A stretch of DNA of 16,526 bases from NCBI GenBank assembly GCA_021789565.1, contig JAJYJL010000042.1:1-16526 (forward strand). The letters run 5' to 3'. How positions within the stretch are numbered: position 1 is the first letter of the stretch; every line of letters starts with the position of its first letter. The DNA is from Acidobacteriota bacterium. Lineage in GTDB: Bacteria > Acidobacteriota > Terriglobia > UBA7540. Made by a program: the position numbers and the translations under genes. The notes beneath the pieces are model-generated. The model did not search any database. It was given only the letters and a program-made list of their open reading frames with translations, and was not told the DNA's origin. This document shows, one piece after another, positions 1-6,792 of this stretch.

Positions 1-171
1 GATCGCGCGTAACATTAGAAAGAGATTTTCTGCTTTTCACTTGATATATCATCTCGCACACCTTTTGTTATTACTTTTGAACCACCAGAAACATTCTGGA
101 ACTGCCTCCGTCTATTCGAGGCCATCCCGTTATTGAATTCGGCAAGATTTGCAAACGATCACTCATGGCAA
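1..171. other. AT-rich non-coding edge, no gene seen
   Basis: This stretch lies downstream of the M48 protease gene and is more AT-rich than the genes around it. I see no credible open frame, no strong hairpin followed by a T-run, and no repeat. A gene beyond the left edge could have its promoter here, but nothing in view shows it. Confidence 0.5.
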
Positions 172-1056
172 CTATTTCTGCGGTGCAGGTTTCGGAGCCT
201 GGGGCATACGTTGAAGTCTCTGTTTAACAGATTCAAACTCAGGGCTGTCGGTCTTCCAATCTTTCTTTGGGCCCAGCTTAGGAATCTCATCATCAACATT
301 CTGTATACGATTCCCGGGGTTCGGGTGATCGGAGAAAAACTGAATCGTCTTCTGCGGATACTTTTGCTCAATAGTATGGAAAAACTGCGCCATGCCGTAT
401 GGATCATATCCTGCCTGATAGAGGATATAGGTCCCCACCTCATCCGCCTGAGATTCCGCGTTGCGCGAGTTCCGCAGCAAAATGGAATTTACGCCGAAGC
501 TCAGGCCAATCTGGGCGAGTTGGCTCATCACGCTCGAGCTCTGGCCAAGCAACCCTGCCAGAATGGAAAGCGGGGCCTGCGCCAGCACCATTTCAGACGC
601 CTGGTGGGTCCCATGCCGCATTACAACGTGACCTTCCTCGTGGGCGATGACGCCGGCAATCTGGGCCTCGTCCTGCGCGGCTTCAATGGCTCCCCGGTTC
701 ACATAAATAAAGCCTCCCGGGAGCGCAAAGGCATTGATGTCAGAGCTGTTCACCACACTGAACGTCCACGAATACTTCACTCCCCCCGGTTGATTTGGAG
801 CAACCGCCGCCAGACTCTTGCCCAGATCATTCACATATCGAACAACCTGGGGATCCCGAACCAACGGAAGCTGCTTATTTACTTCCGCCGATGCCTGCTT
901 TCCTACCTCAACGTCCTGCGCCGGAGAAAACAAGTTGAACCCCGGGCGGAAATTCAGTTGCTCAACCGCATACAGAAGGACGGGAGACAGGGCCAGCGCG
1001 GAAATGATCGCCAGCCCAGCTAATCTCTTTCCCGCCTTGATTGCGAGCTTTCTCAT
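172..1056 (-). CDS. Exported M48 family zinc metalloprotease
   Basis: A 294-residue M48 peptidase, probably acting in the periplasm or at the membrane on misfolded envelope proteins, as BepA/HtpX/LoiP relatives do. The N-terminus (residues 1-31) has basic residues followed by a hydrophobic run and looks like a signal peptide or anchor. The zinc site HExxH is HEEGH at residues 139-143. The third ligand is expected at Glu201 in the NAESQADEVG segment (199-208). The preceding NAFALPGGFIYVNRG segment (108-122) is typical of the family. There are no TPR repeats, so it is shorter than BepA. The C-terminus is proline- and lysine-rich. The ATG at 1056 gives a proper signal sequence but has only a weak purine-rich stretch upstream. 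It is last in the minus-strand run, 155 bases after the enolase, and may have its own promoter. The exact substrate cannot be told. Confidence 0.93.
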   Translation of the reverse strand: MRKLAIKAGKRLAGLAIISALALSPVLLYAVEQLNFRPGFNLFSPAQDVEVGKQASAEVNKQLPLVRDPQVVRYVNDLGKSLAAVAPNQPGGVKYSWTFSVVNSSDINAFALPGGFIYVNRGAIEAAQDEAQIAGVIAHEEGHVVMRHGTHQASEMVLAQAPLSILAGLLGQSSSVMSQLAQIGLSFGVNSILLRNSRNAESQADEVGTYILYQAGYDPYGMAQFFHTIEQKYPQKTIQFFSDHPNPGNRIQNVDDEIPKLGPKKDWKTDSPEFESVKQRLQRMPQAPKPAPQK

Positions 1057-1211
1057 TTTCGGTTCTCACTCATCGTCCAGATCCCGCAGACACAGTTTGC
1101 CGCCCGAACGTACGGCTCTCCATTTTGCTCGGAAGCGCACAATCATTAGACGCGCCGTTCACACGAAAAGTTCTGTTGTTGACCTTGTACTCCTTAATCC
1201 TTATAGTGCCA

Positions 1212-2513
1212 CTAACTGGATTTCGCCTCAAGAACACCGGAGAAAACTTCCGCCCCGCGGTATAAGGCATGCCGGCCAAGTTCCTGCTCAATGCGCTTCA
1301 GACGGTTATACTTGGCAAGCCGCTCAGAACGCGTGATGGCGCCAATCTTGATGAGCGACGCTCCCGTCGCCACGGCAAGGTCCGCGATGAAATCATCTTC
1401 GGTTTCTCCGGAGCGCGCGCTGATTACCGGCTGGTAACCATTGCGCCGCGCCAGGCTGACCACGTCTAGCGTCTCCGTCAAAGTCCCAATCTGATTGATT
1501 TTCACCAGAACGGCGTTGGCCACTCCGGATTCGATTCCACGTTCCAGCCTTTCTGCGTGGGTCGCAAACAAGTCATCGCCAATCAGATGGCACCGGTCGC
1601 TGAGGCGGTCCGTCAGCGCCTTCCAGCCTTCCCAGTCTTCCTCATCCAACCCGTCTTCAATAGCAAGAATCGGGTAGCGGTCCACACAGTTTGCGAGCCT
1701 TTCCACCAGGTCATCCGCAGCCAGTTCTTCATCCTCAACTTGCAGGTGATAGCTTCCACGCCGGCAAAAATGGCTTGCGGCCACATCCACCGCTATGGCA
1801 GCGTCCTTTCCGGGTTCCAGTCCTGCGCGCTTTATGGCTTCAACCATGAGATCAAAACCGGCTTCATTCGTTTTCAGCGCCGGAGCATATCCACCCTCAT
1901 CCGCGCCCCCGGCACGATAGACGCCCCACTCCACCAGAACCGCCTTGGTTGCCCGGTAAACGGCGTTAACGTCGGCAAGCGCTTCGGAGTATGTCGCGGC
2001 CCGCAGCGGGACCATCATGAAATCCTGGAAGTCGATGTTTCCGCCGCCGTGGATTCCTCCGCTCAAGATGTTCACCAGGGGGACCGGCAACTCATTCGCC
2101 GCCGCTCCTCCCAGATAGCGATACAGTGGCAACCGGGCGGAGTTTGCCGCCGCTCTCGCTACCGCCATCGAAACTCCCAGGACAGCATTCGCCCCAAGGC
2201 GCCGTTTGTTCGGAGTGCCGTCAAACCGGATCAGGGTGTCGTCCACAAGCGTCTGATCCGATGCATCCAACCCGACAGCTATCTGGGCGATCTCCCAGTC
2301 AACGGTCTTGACGGCCATGGTTACGCCTTTTCCGTGATAGCGGTTGATCTCGCCATCGCGACGTTCCGCCGCCTCGTGCGTGCCCGTTGAGGCGCCAGAA
2401 GGCACAATCGCAACACCTTTTGCCCCGTCTTCAAGCGCCACCTGAACTTCAAGCGTGGGATCACCTCGCGAATCAAGCACTTCACGCGCATGGACTCCGA
2501 CGATTCTGGCCAT
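1212..2513 (-). CDS. eno: Divergent enolase (phosphopyruvate hydratase family)
   Basis: A full-length enolase-superfamily protein of 433 residues. Canonical enolase interconverts 2-phosphoglycerate and phosphoenolpyruvate in the cytoplasm. Preserved features are the SGASTG loop (39-44), His155 in GGIH, Glu206 in DEGG, the metal ligands Asp243 (VDVAAS), Glu286 (AIEDGLDEEDW) and Asp313 (IGDDLF), Lys338 (VKINQIG) and Lys389. Several positions differ from E. coli and yeast enolase: the catalytic QEFM glutamate is Asp164 (QDFM), the active-site His of SHRSGET is Ala366 (SARSGET), and IKTG reads IKIG (388-391). I recall paralogous enolases with SARSGET in other bacteria, so this may be a second, specialised enolase rather than the glycolytic one. 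The ATG at 2513 follows AGGAG at 5 bases. It starts 25 bases after the kinase gene, so the two are probably co-transcribed. Fold assignment is secure; substrate is not. Confidence 0.93.
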   Translation of the reverse strand: MARIVGVHAREVLDSRGDPTLEVQVALEDGAKGVAIVPSGASTGTHEAAERRDGEINRYHGKGVTMAVKTVDWEIAQIAVGLDASDQTLVDDTLIRFDGTPNKRRLGANAVLGVSMAVARAAANSARLPLYRYLGGAAANELPVPLVNILSGGIHGGGNIDFQDFMMVPLRAATYSEALADVNAVYRATKAVLVEWGVYRAGGADEGGYAPALKTNEAGFDLMVEAIKRAGLEPGKDAAIAVDVAASHFCRRGSYHLQVEDEELAADDLVERLANCVDRYPILAIEDGLDEEDWEGWKALTDRLSDRCHLIGDDLFATHAERLERGIESGVANAVLVKINQIGTLTETLDVVSLARRNGYQPVISARSGETEDDFIADLAVATGASLIKIGAITRSERLAKYNRLKRIEQELGRHALYRGAEVFSGVLEAKSS

Positions 2514-2538
2514 TCAGGCTCCTGTTATTGCAATCGAA

Positions 2539-3591
2539 TTATGTTTCTGCAACATTTTGACCAACGATTTCCAGCGCCGACTCGAATTTCACCGGCCGCT
2601 CAGTGAGCAGGCGTTGCGCAGTGCGCCGCACGCGGGATTTGGTTCCTTCATCCCGGATGTACTCCACGGGCGATTTCCCGTCCATCCTCGCCAGCATCAG
2701 CCCGCCCAGGTGCCGCACCGTCATCCCCTCAAAATCCACCATCGAAGCACTGACAAGTCCGGAAATTAACGACCGCCAGAATACCTGAGCAGCCCGGAAA
2801 TAGAGTTCCGCATAACGCGGCTGATAGAACGACTTCAGCATCAGATGGTTCAGCAGAAACGCCGAATCAAAGGCCGGGACACCCCAATGCACCACTTCAA
2901 AATCAATCAGGAAAATGTCGTCGCCCAGCATCAGCATGTTCTTCGGACTGTAATCGCCGTGGACAAGCGAAGTCTGAATCTTCCACGAGTCTTCGATCAG
3001 TTGTTCCAGTGCCTCGCGAGCCTCGGAATCCCTCGCCGCAGTCGTTCGGTAATACGGATCAATCCTCAGCTCGTCAAACACCGTGCGGTCGGCAAACTGT
3101 TTCTGGAACGCCGGGTCTCGCTGGCTGGCGGTGATCATGGTGGCCAGCAAGCGCCCCGCTGCCGCCGCAGCTTCCATTCTGATCTGCCCATCCAGCAACA
3201 ACTTCTTCCACACCACGGAACCCTCCGGCGAGGCGGTCATCAGGTAAAGAAAGTTCTCCCGATCAACGTGGACCACCTGTGGCACAGCGCCGTCCAGTAT
3301 AAACTCAAGCGACTGTATGGCTGCCGCCTCGCGGAAGATCCTTTCGCGCTGCGAGGCCCAATCGTCTTTCACGCGCAGCTTGCCGAGCGATTGCTTGGCC
3401 ACCCACCGAATACCGGGGCCCTCGATCAGAGAAACAAGGTTAGAGACCCCGCCGCCAAGCTCCTGAATGGAAAGCGCTGCTGGATCGCGAGCCAGCCCGC
3501 GCTCCGAAAGATAAGCGCCAATGGTATCCGGTGTCAGTCGAATTTCTTCCATTGCGACGAAACCGCGGCCAGTGCCGAAGGCCTGTGTCAT
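2539..3591 (-). CDS. APH/methylthioribose-kinase-like phosphotransferase
   Basis: A 350-residue small-molecule kinase of the aminoglycoside phosphotransferase / MtnK fold. It transfers phosphate from ATP to a hydroxyl of an unidentified substrate. A Gly-rich loop GGGVSN (46-51) and a probable ATP-binding Lys66 (VAKQ) mark the N-lobe. The catalytic loop HGDYSPKN (211-218) holds base Asp213 and Asn218. IDFE (229-232) supplies the metal-binding Asp230. The segment DRTVFDELRIDPYYRT (168-183) resembles methylthioribose kinase relatives more than antibiotic-resistance enzymes, so I do not call it a resistance gene. The ATG at 3591 overlaps the preceding stop as ATGA, which favours it over the internal Met14, which has no ribosome binding site. 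It sits between a zinc-ribbon gene and the divergent enolase, which suggests a shared pathway. The phosphate acceptor cannot be predicted from sequence alone. Confidence 0.88.
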   Translation of the reverse strand: MTQAFGTGRGFVAMEEIRLTPDTIGAYLSERGLARDPAALSIQELGGGVSNLVSLIEGPGIRWVAKQSLGKLRVKDDWASQRERIFREAAAIQSLEFILDGAVPQVVHVDRENFLYLMTASPEGSVVWKKLLLDGQIRMEAAAAAGRLLATMITASQRDPAFQKQFADRTVFDELRIDPYYRTTAARDSEAREALEQLIEDSWKIQTSLVHGDYSPKNMLMLGDDIFLIDFEVVHWGVPAFDSAFLLNHLMLKSFYQPRYAELYFRAAQVFWRSLISGLVSASMVDFEGMTVRHLGGLMLARMDGKSPVEYIRDEGTKSRVRRTAQRLLTERPVKFESALEIVGQNVAET

Positions 3592-3824
3592 ACCCGGTTC
3601 ACTGCCTGCCCCATGGCATCCAGACGGTCAAGCAAACGATAGCGCGCACCACACTTCAGGCATAGTACTTCACGGCGCGGCGACAGCCCTTCAACCTCCT
3701 TGCTGCCGGAAAGGCTGGCCAGGCCGAAGTGCCCGTCAGGCGAAGCGTAATACTCAAACATCATGTGGTTACACCGCGAGCAGAATTGCCAGCGGTGATT
3801 CACGCGAGGCGTTTCGTCCGTCAC
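3588..3824 (-). CDS. Small zinc-ribbon protein, unknown role
   Basis: A 78-residue protein with two CxxC knuckles, Cys15/Cys18 (CSRC) and Cys55/Cys58 (CLKC), separated by 36 residues. That pattern is a zinc ribbon or rubredoxin-like metal site. There is no signal peptide or membrane segment. The start is GTG at 3824, overlapping the TGA of the upstream gene as GTGA, with GGAGG just ahead of it. Its own stop overlaps the kinase start as ATGA. Translational coupling on both sides argues strongly that it is a real gene and that its product is made together with the kinase. I do not recognise a named family. It could be a metal-binding regulator, an accessory subunit, or a structural zinc protein. 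Confidence 0.72.
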   Translation of the reverse strand: MTDETPRVNHRWQFCSRCNHMMFEYYASPDGHFGLASLSGSKEVEGLSPRREVLCLKCGARYRLLDRLDAMGQAVNRV

Positions 3825-4102
3825 ATTCCCTCCGCCACAAAATGCGCCACAATCGGTCCCGAGCGAAACCCGCCTTGAGAGATCACCTCGCGCCGACTGA
3901 CCTTACATCCGTTTTGCTCAAGCATTACCGCCACAGACACAGGCCGGCAACCTCCCATGAACACCGATGAACAGCGATAGTTCCACACCCAGATGGCATT
4001 CACCATGCGCGCTTGTTCCGCCCTGCCAAAGACTATCGGCCGCCCGCCGGGCCGGAGTGCGGCCGGCGACTGCTGTGCTTTGGGACGAATTACTCGAGCC
4101 AA
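3821..4102 (-). CDS. Unknown small protein at head of kinase-enolase run
   Basis: A possible 93-residue protein that I do not recognise. The C-terminal two thirds, from Met33 (MVNAIWVWNYRCSS) on, looks more protein-like, with aromatic residues and three cysteines; the first 30 residues are Arg/Pro/Ala-rich and may be untranslated. The TTG at 4102 is preceded by AAGGGTGGAGG, but the GGAGG is only one base away, so the start is uncertain; the ATG coding for Met33 (4006) is an alternative. The stop forms a GTGA overlap with the zinc-ribbon gene, the main reason to believe in it. A CATAAT box (4121-4126, minus strand) could be the -10 of a promoter in the 61-base gap to the divergent oxidoreductase, but I find no good -35. 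Confidence 0.45.
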   Translation of the reverse strand: MARVIRPKAQQSPAALRPGGRPIVFGRAEQARMVNAIWVWNYRCSSVFMGGCRPVSVAVMLEQNGCKVSRREVISQGGFRSGPIVAHFVAEGM

Positions 4103-4163
4103 ACCTCCACCCTTCGCGATATTATGGAACCTCGGGGCTCGAACAGATATCTAACATAGCACC

Positions 4164-5180
4164 ATGCAACGGAGAACACTGATCATCGGCGCAGTCGCGG
4201 GCGGAATCGGGCTGCTTGAATATGCCTTCACCAGCCGCTGGATGAACGGCATGCGTGATCCCGGAGGGCTTTCTGTCAAAGCTTACGAGCGCTTTGGCAG
4301 CCAGGCCACCCTGATGGCCATCACGCCCAACGACGAATTTTATATCACCTCCAAAGGCGGAACGCCTGCCGTCGACCGCGACAAGTGGCAGCTCAAGTTT
4401 GACGGTCTGGTGGAGCATCCCTTCACGCTTAACTACAAGGACCTGCTCAAGCTCCCGCGAATCGAGAAGGTTTACACGCTGGAGTGCATCTCCGACCCTG
4501 TTGGCGGCACGGCACTGGGCAACGCGAAGTGGGCCGGAACGCCGCTCAAGCCGCTGCTGCAGCGCGCAACGCCTTCGGGCGATGCGACCCACGCGGCCAT
4601 TTATGCCGCCGATGGCTTCTCCACGGGGCACACGCTCGAACGCCTCTGGAACGAGGAGAACTTTCTCGCCTGGCAGATGAACGGCGAGGACCTCTCGCCC
4701 ATTCACGGCTATCCGGTGCGAATCTTCATCCCCGGCAAGTTCGGCATGAAGCAGCCCAAGTGGGTCACGCGCATTGAATTGCTCAAGAAGCCGCATCTTG
4801 GCTACTGGGAAAGCCAGGGATGGTCCGACGAATGTGAGCGCTGGGCGCACGCGCGCTTTACCGATCTTAAAGACGGAGCCAAAATTTCCGCTCGTAACTT
4901 TGAGTTTGCAGGTTACGCCGTCGGAAATCTGAACGGGATCAAATCCATTGACATCAGCTTTGACGACGGCAAGACCTGGACGCCCACGGCCATCTTCAGC
5001 AACCCCTCGCCCATCGTGTGGACCTTTTGGAAGTACACCTGGGTGAACCCGAAACGCGGCAAGTATCGCGTCCGCGTCCGCGCTGTTGACGGCACAGGCC
5101 GCGTTGAAGGCTCCAGACCCACATCCACTTTCCCCGACGGCGCCACGGGCCAGCAGGTCGTGACCGTCACCGTCGTCTGA
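4164..5180 (+). CDS. Molybdopterin-dependent oxidoreductase, sulfite oxidase/MsrP type
   Basis: A 338-residue molybdenum-cofactor enzyme of the sulfite oxidase / YedY (MsrP) superfamily. Members oxidise sulfite or reduce methionine sulfoxide and other S- or N-oxides in the periplasm. The N-terminus has twin arginines (MQRRTLIIGAVAGG) and a hydrophobic stretch that fits Tat export or an anchor, although it is not a textbook SRRxFLK motif. The molybdopterin domain spans roughly 50-215, with probable Mo-ligand Cys108 in LECISDPVGG, then HGYPVR (181-186) and GKFGMKQPKW (191-200). A C-terminal Ig-like dimerisation domain covers about 245-338 (ISFDDGKTW at 264-272). This two-domain layout is nearer to sulfite oxidase than to single-domain MsrP. 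No MsrQ-like or cytochrome partner gene is adjacent, so the electron partner is unknown. The ATG at 4164 lacks a clear ribosome binding site. The gene is divergent from the kinase-enolase run. Confidence 0.9.
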   Translation: MQRRTLIIGAVAGGIGLLEYAFTSRWMNGMRDPGGLSVKAYERFGSQATLMAITPNDEFYITSKGGTPAVDRDKWQLKFDGLVEHPFTLNYKDLLKLPRIEKVYTLECISDPVGGTALGNAKWAGTPLKPLLQRATPSGDATHAAIYAADGFSTGHTLERLWNEENFLAWQMNGEDLSPIHGYPVRIFIPGKFGMKQPKWVTRIELLKKPHLGYWESQGWSDECERWAHARFTDLKDGAKISARNFEFAGYAVGNLNGIKSIDISFDDGKTWTPTAIFSNPSPIVWTFWKYTWVNPKRGKYRVRVRAVDGTGRVEGSRPTSTFPDGATGQQVVTVTVV

Positions 5181-5185
5181 CTCGG

Positions 5186-5199
5186 GCGGGCACACCCGC
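5186..5199. terminator. Short GC stem-loop between convergent genes
   Basis: GCGGG, CACA and CCCGC form a 5-bp stem with a 4-base loop in the 28 bases between the convergent oxidoreductase and YHS genes. There is no T-run on either side, so it is only a weak terminator candidate. Confidence 0.25.
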
Positions 5200-5208
5200 A
5201 TCTCCACA

Positions 5209-5358
5209 CTACTTACCCAGGTACTTCTCCGGCTCTTTGTCGAACTTCACCTTGCAGCCGGGGGCGCAGAAGTAAATGGTCTGGCCCTTGTATTGGCTGG
5301 TAGCCGCCGCCTTCTCAGACTCAATCGTCATCCTGCAAACCGGATCAACAACTTTCAT
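5209..5358 (-). CDS. YHS-domain metal-binding protein
   Basis: A 49-residue protein that is almost entirely one YHS domain: DPVCRM (5-10), YKGQTIYFCAPGC (23-35) and a terminal KFDKEPEKYL. The Cys8 and Cys31/Cys35 set is the usual YHS pattern, thought to bind soft metals such as copper; the same domain occurs on P-type copper ATPases and in stand-alone proteins. The start is ATG 5358, which has GGAG at a good distance (GAAAGGAGCGTC just upstream); the longer frame to 5430 has no such site and adds residues unlike the family. It converges with the molybdopterin oxidoreductase with 28 bases between them, so it is a separate transcription unit. A cytoplasmic metal chaperone or sensor role is inference. 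Confidence 0.85.
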   Translation of the reverse strand: MKVVDPVCRMTIESEKAAATSQYKGQTIYFCAPGCKVKFDKEPEKYLGK

Positions 5359-5577
5359 GACGCTCCTTTCACCGCTATGGATGATTGCTCTCTCCACAAT
5401 AGTCGATTGACAAAGCTGAAATCCAGCCACTATCTTTGCGCGTGACGGCGGGCGAAACAGTTCAGGAATGCAGCGACCGCATGGCTGGAAGCAGGGCTAG
5501 CCCGCGATTATCACAGGGTTTTGATTCCGGGAGCGTTTCTTCGGTTTGCTTTTACGTTCGTTTTTCGCCATCGTTTA

Positions 5578-5803
5578 TTTTCAACAACATGGCCGGGTTC
5601 GTTTTTGGGTTCGTTTTGGGTTCGCTTTTTCCACATCTACGTGTTTTCAACAACTTCCCGGCTTCACTTTTGGGTTCGTTCGGGTTCGTTTTTTAGTGCC
5701 GATCCTTTGTTTTCAATAACTTCTCGGGTTCGTTTTTGAAAAATAAAATTATTTTGTCCCACACAATTTTAGGGCTAAATCGCCTCCACATGTTTTCAAT
5801 GAC
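5578..5803 (+). repeat. 66-base-period array with GGGTTCG units
   Basis: A core TTTTCAAYRAC recurs at 5578, 5644, 5710 and 5793, giving steps of 66, 66 and 83 bases. The first three cores are followed by a stretch ending in CGGGTTC or CGGCTTC and then by T-rich spacers. Exact GGGTTCG units lie at 5595, 5607, 5618, 5672, 5682 and 5726. The fourth copy keeps only the core, followed by TTACGG, and doubles as the left arm of an inverted repeat. The array does not encode a plausible protein. I believe similar GGGTTCGTTTT strings occur between genes in other Acidobacteriota, but I cannot verify that here. Confidence 0.7.
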
Positions 5804-5832
5804 TTACGGAACATTGAAAGTCTGAACAGACT
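5794..5832. repeat. Two abutting inverted repeats
   Basis: TTTCAATG (5794-5801) pairs with CATTGAAA (5812-5819) across a 10-base loop. It is followed at once by AGTCTG (5819-5824) and CAGACT (5827-5832) across a 2-base gap. Both are perfect and share the A at 5819. Neither has a T-run behind it, so a terminator is unlikely; a protein-binding or recombination site is more plausible. Confidence 0.6.
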
Positions 5833-6132
5833 GTTGGTTTCCGCCACCGCATCGCTCCGGCTTACCACTCCGCCACAACGACAAGGCTACCACACTAGCC
5901 GACAATTGTCAAGTTTTTTCTCCCCCACCATGACGACGCACTCTCTGCCCAAGGTATGAGGCTTGGCATGTGAATGTCCGGCCGGCGACAGAAAATTGTG
6001 TGGCGCATGTATGCCTGAATACGGCACATATGGTCCGCGCACGAAATGGCGAAAGGCCGGAGCTACGCGAAACGCTGGAAAACCACCGGTCATGGACTGC
6101 CGCTACAGCCGCGTCCTGGGAAAGATTTATGA

Positions 6133-6504
6133 TCAGCGGGCACGGTTGAAAGAAAGACCCTTTCCCACTTCCTTCAGGATTTCTCCTGCCTTGCCCTCAA
6201 GTCTGACATCGGTGAACGGCGTCAATACGGTGGGGCTGGGATTGATCTCCACCAGCAGGGACCCGGAGCGTTTGGCACGCAAGGCCCAGTCGCCAATGTA
6301 GGAGAATGTTGCCTCCGTCCCGATCACCAGGGCCACGTCAATCCAGGTCTGGCGGAAATAATCTTCCACCTGGGCGCAGGCAGCGGCAGGAGTGGTGGCC
6401 GCCAGCTCGAGGAAATAACCTTCACGAGCCAGAGCGTTGAAGTCAGGAACGTGAATGCCGCACGGGTCAACGCCCAAGGAATTAAAAGGGCCAGGTAGAT
6501 CCAC
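6133..6504 (-). pseudogene. C-terminal remnant of a Sir2-family (sirtuin) deacylase
   Basis: The last 80 or so residues of this frame (from about 6375 down to the stop at 6133) match the C-terminal Rossmann part of bacterial sirtuins: DVALVIGTEATFSYI (56-70), a helix with ALRAKRSG, then LLVEINPSPTVLTPFTDVRL and EGKAGEILKEV. In intact sirtuins these segments bind the NAD ribose and close the domain. The N-terminal GAGIS and PxFR motifs, the catalytic QNxDxLH and the zinc cysteines are absent here and in every frame upstream. The first 43 residues are not sirtuin-like. The upstream frame ends at a stop near 6566, and no start with a ribosome binding site is visible. I read it as a truncated, non-functional gene; a short expressed fragment cannot be excluded. 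Confidence 0.55.
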
Positions 6505-6792
6505 AACCCAGGCTGACTTGGGGCCAGCAGCATCGGCCAGCCATTTTCTGAAGGCAGATTCTTGCCGCCCTTAGATTCCCGTGGACAAAAAAGGGCATTG
6601 TCCGTGGCTTGCAATTTGCTGCCCGCGGTAGCGGCGAGATTGGCCGGCCGCGTCTGCAGGCGTGTGCCGGCATAAAGCAGCCACCACAACCTAAAGCCTG
6701 AAAGCTGATTGCCGGCAGCTTCCGTAGAAGACGGGTGCCGCACGCCATCTATCACAAGGGCCTGCTCTACAGCCCCTTCAACGACTGCCGAC
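6505..6792. other. Probable decayed sequence, no gene supported
   Basis: Frames on the minus strand are open for long distances but give compositions unlike a real protein, and none continues the sirtuin with recognisable motifs. A short plus-strand peptide ending at 6824 (VPHAIYHKGLLYSPFNDC) looks somewhat protein-like but has a stop about 35 bases upstream of its first possible start and no ribosome binding site. This stretch may be the scrambled 5' half of the sirtuin locus. Confidence 0.4.

Larger units (their letters stand above)
5359..6132. other. Gene-poor stretch with repeats
   Basis: I see no credible gene in these 774 bases. Open frames present on both strands read as low-complexity Phe/Gly/Ser peptides from the GGGTTCG array or as random composition. 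The stretch holds the repeat array (5578-5803) and the two abutting inverted repeats (5794-5832). Base composition from about 5520 to 5815 is strongly T-biased on the plus strand, unlike the flanking genes. From 5840 to 5900 there are CCGCCAC repeats that look faintly like a tRNA D-arm in reverse, but no tRNA folds. Confidence 0.6.

Noticed and set aside
133..1023. Long open frame on the plus strand opposite the M48 protease
   Set aside because: It is the mirror of the protease gene, has no protein-family motifs and no ribosome binding site, whereas the opposite strand encodes an intact HEEGH peptidase.
1557..2390. 277-codon open frame opposite the enolase
   Set aside because: Shadow of the enolase gene; its product has random composition and no recognisable domain.
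2539..3591. Aminoglycoside resistance gene
   Set aside because: The fold is APH-like, but the DRTVFDELRIDPYYRT segment and the enolase context point to a metabolic kinase of the methylthioribose kinase type.
4122..5207. 361-codon open frame opposite the molybdopterin oxidoreductase
   Set aside because: Shadow frame produced by high third-position GC in the oxidoreductase gene; no motifs.
5436..5739. Phe/Gly/Ser-rich open frames over the GGGTTCG array
   Set aside because: They arise from translating the repeat; composition is not that of a real protein and there is no ribosome binding site.
5578..5803. CRISPR array
   Set aside because: Only four short degenerate cores, spacers resemble each other, and no cas genes are in the window.
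5840..5900. tRNA gene on the minus strand
   Set aside because: A GGCGGAGTGGTAAGCC stretch resembles a D-arm, but no anticodon arm, T-arm with TTCGA, or acceptor stem can be formed around it.
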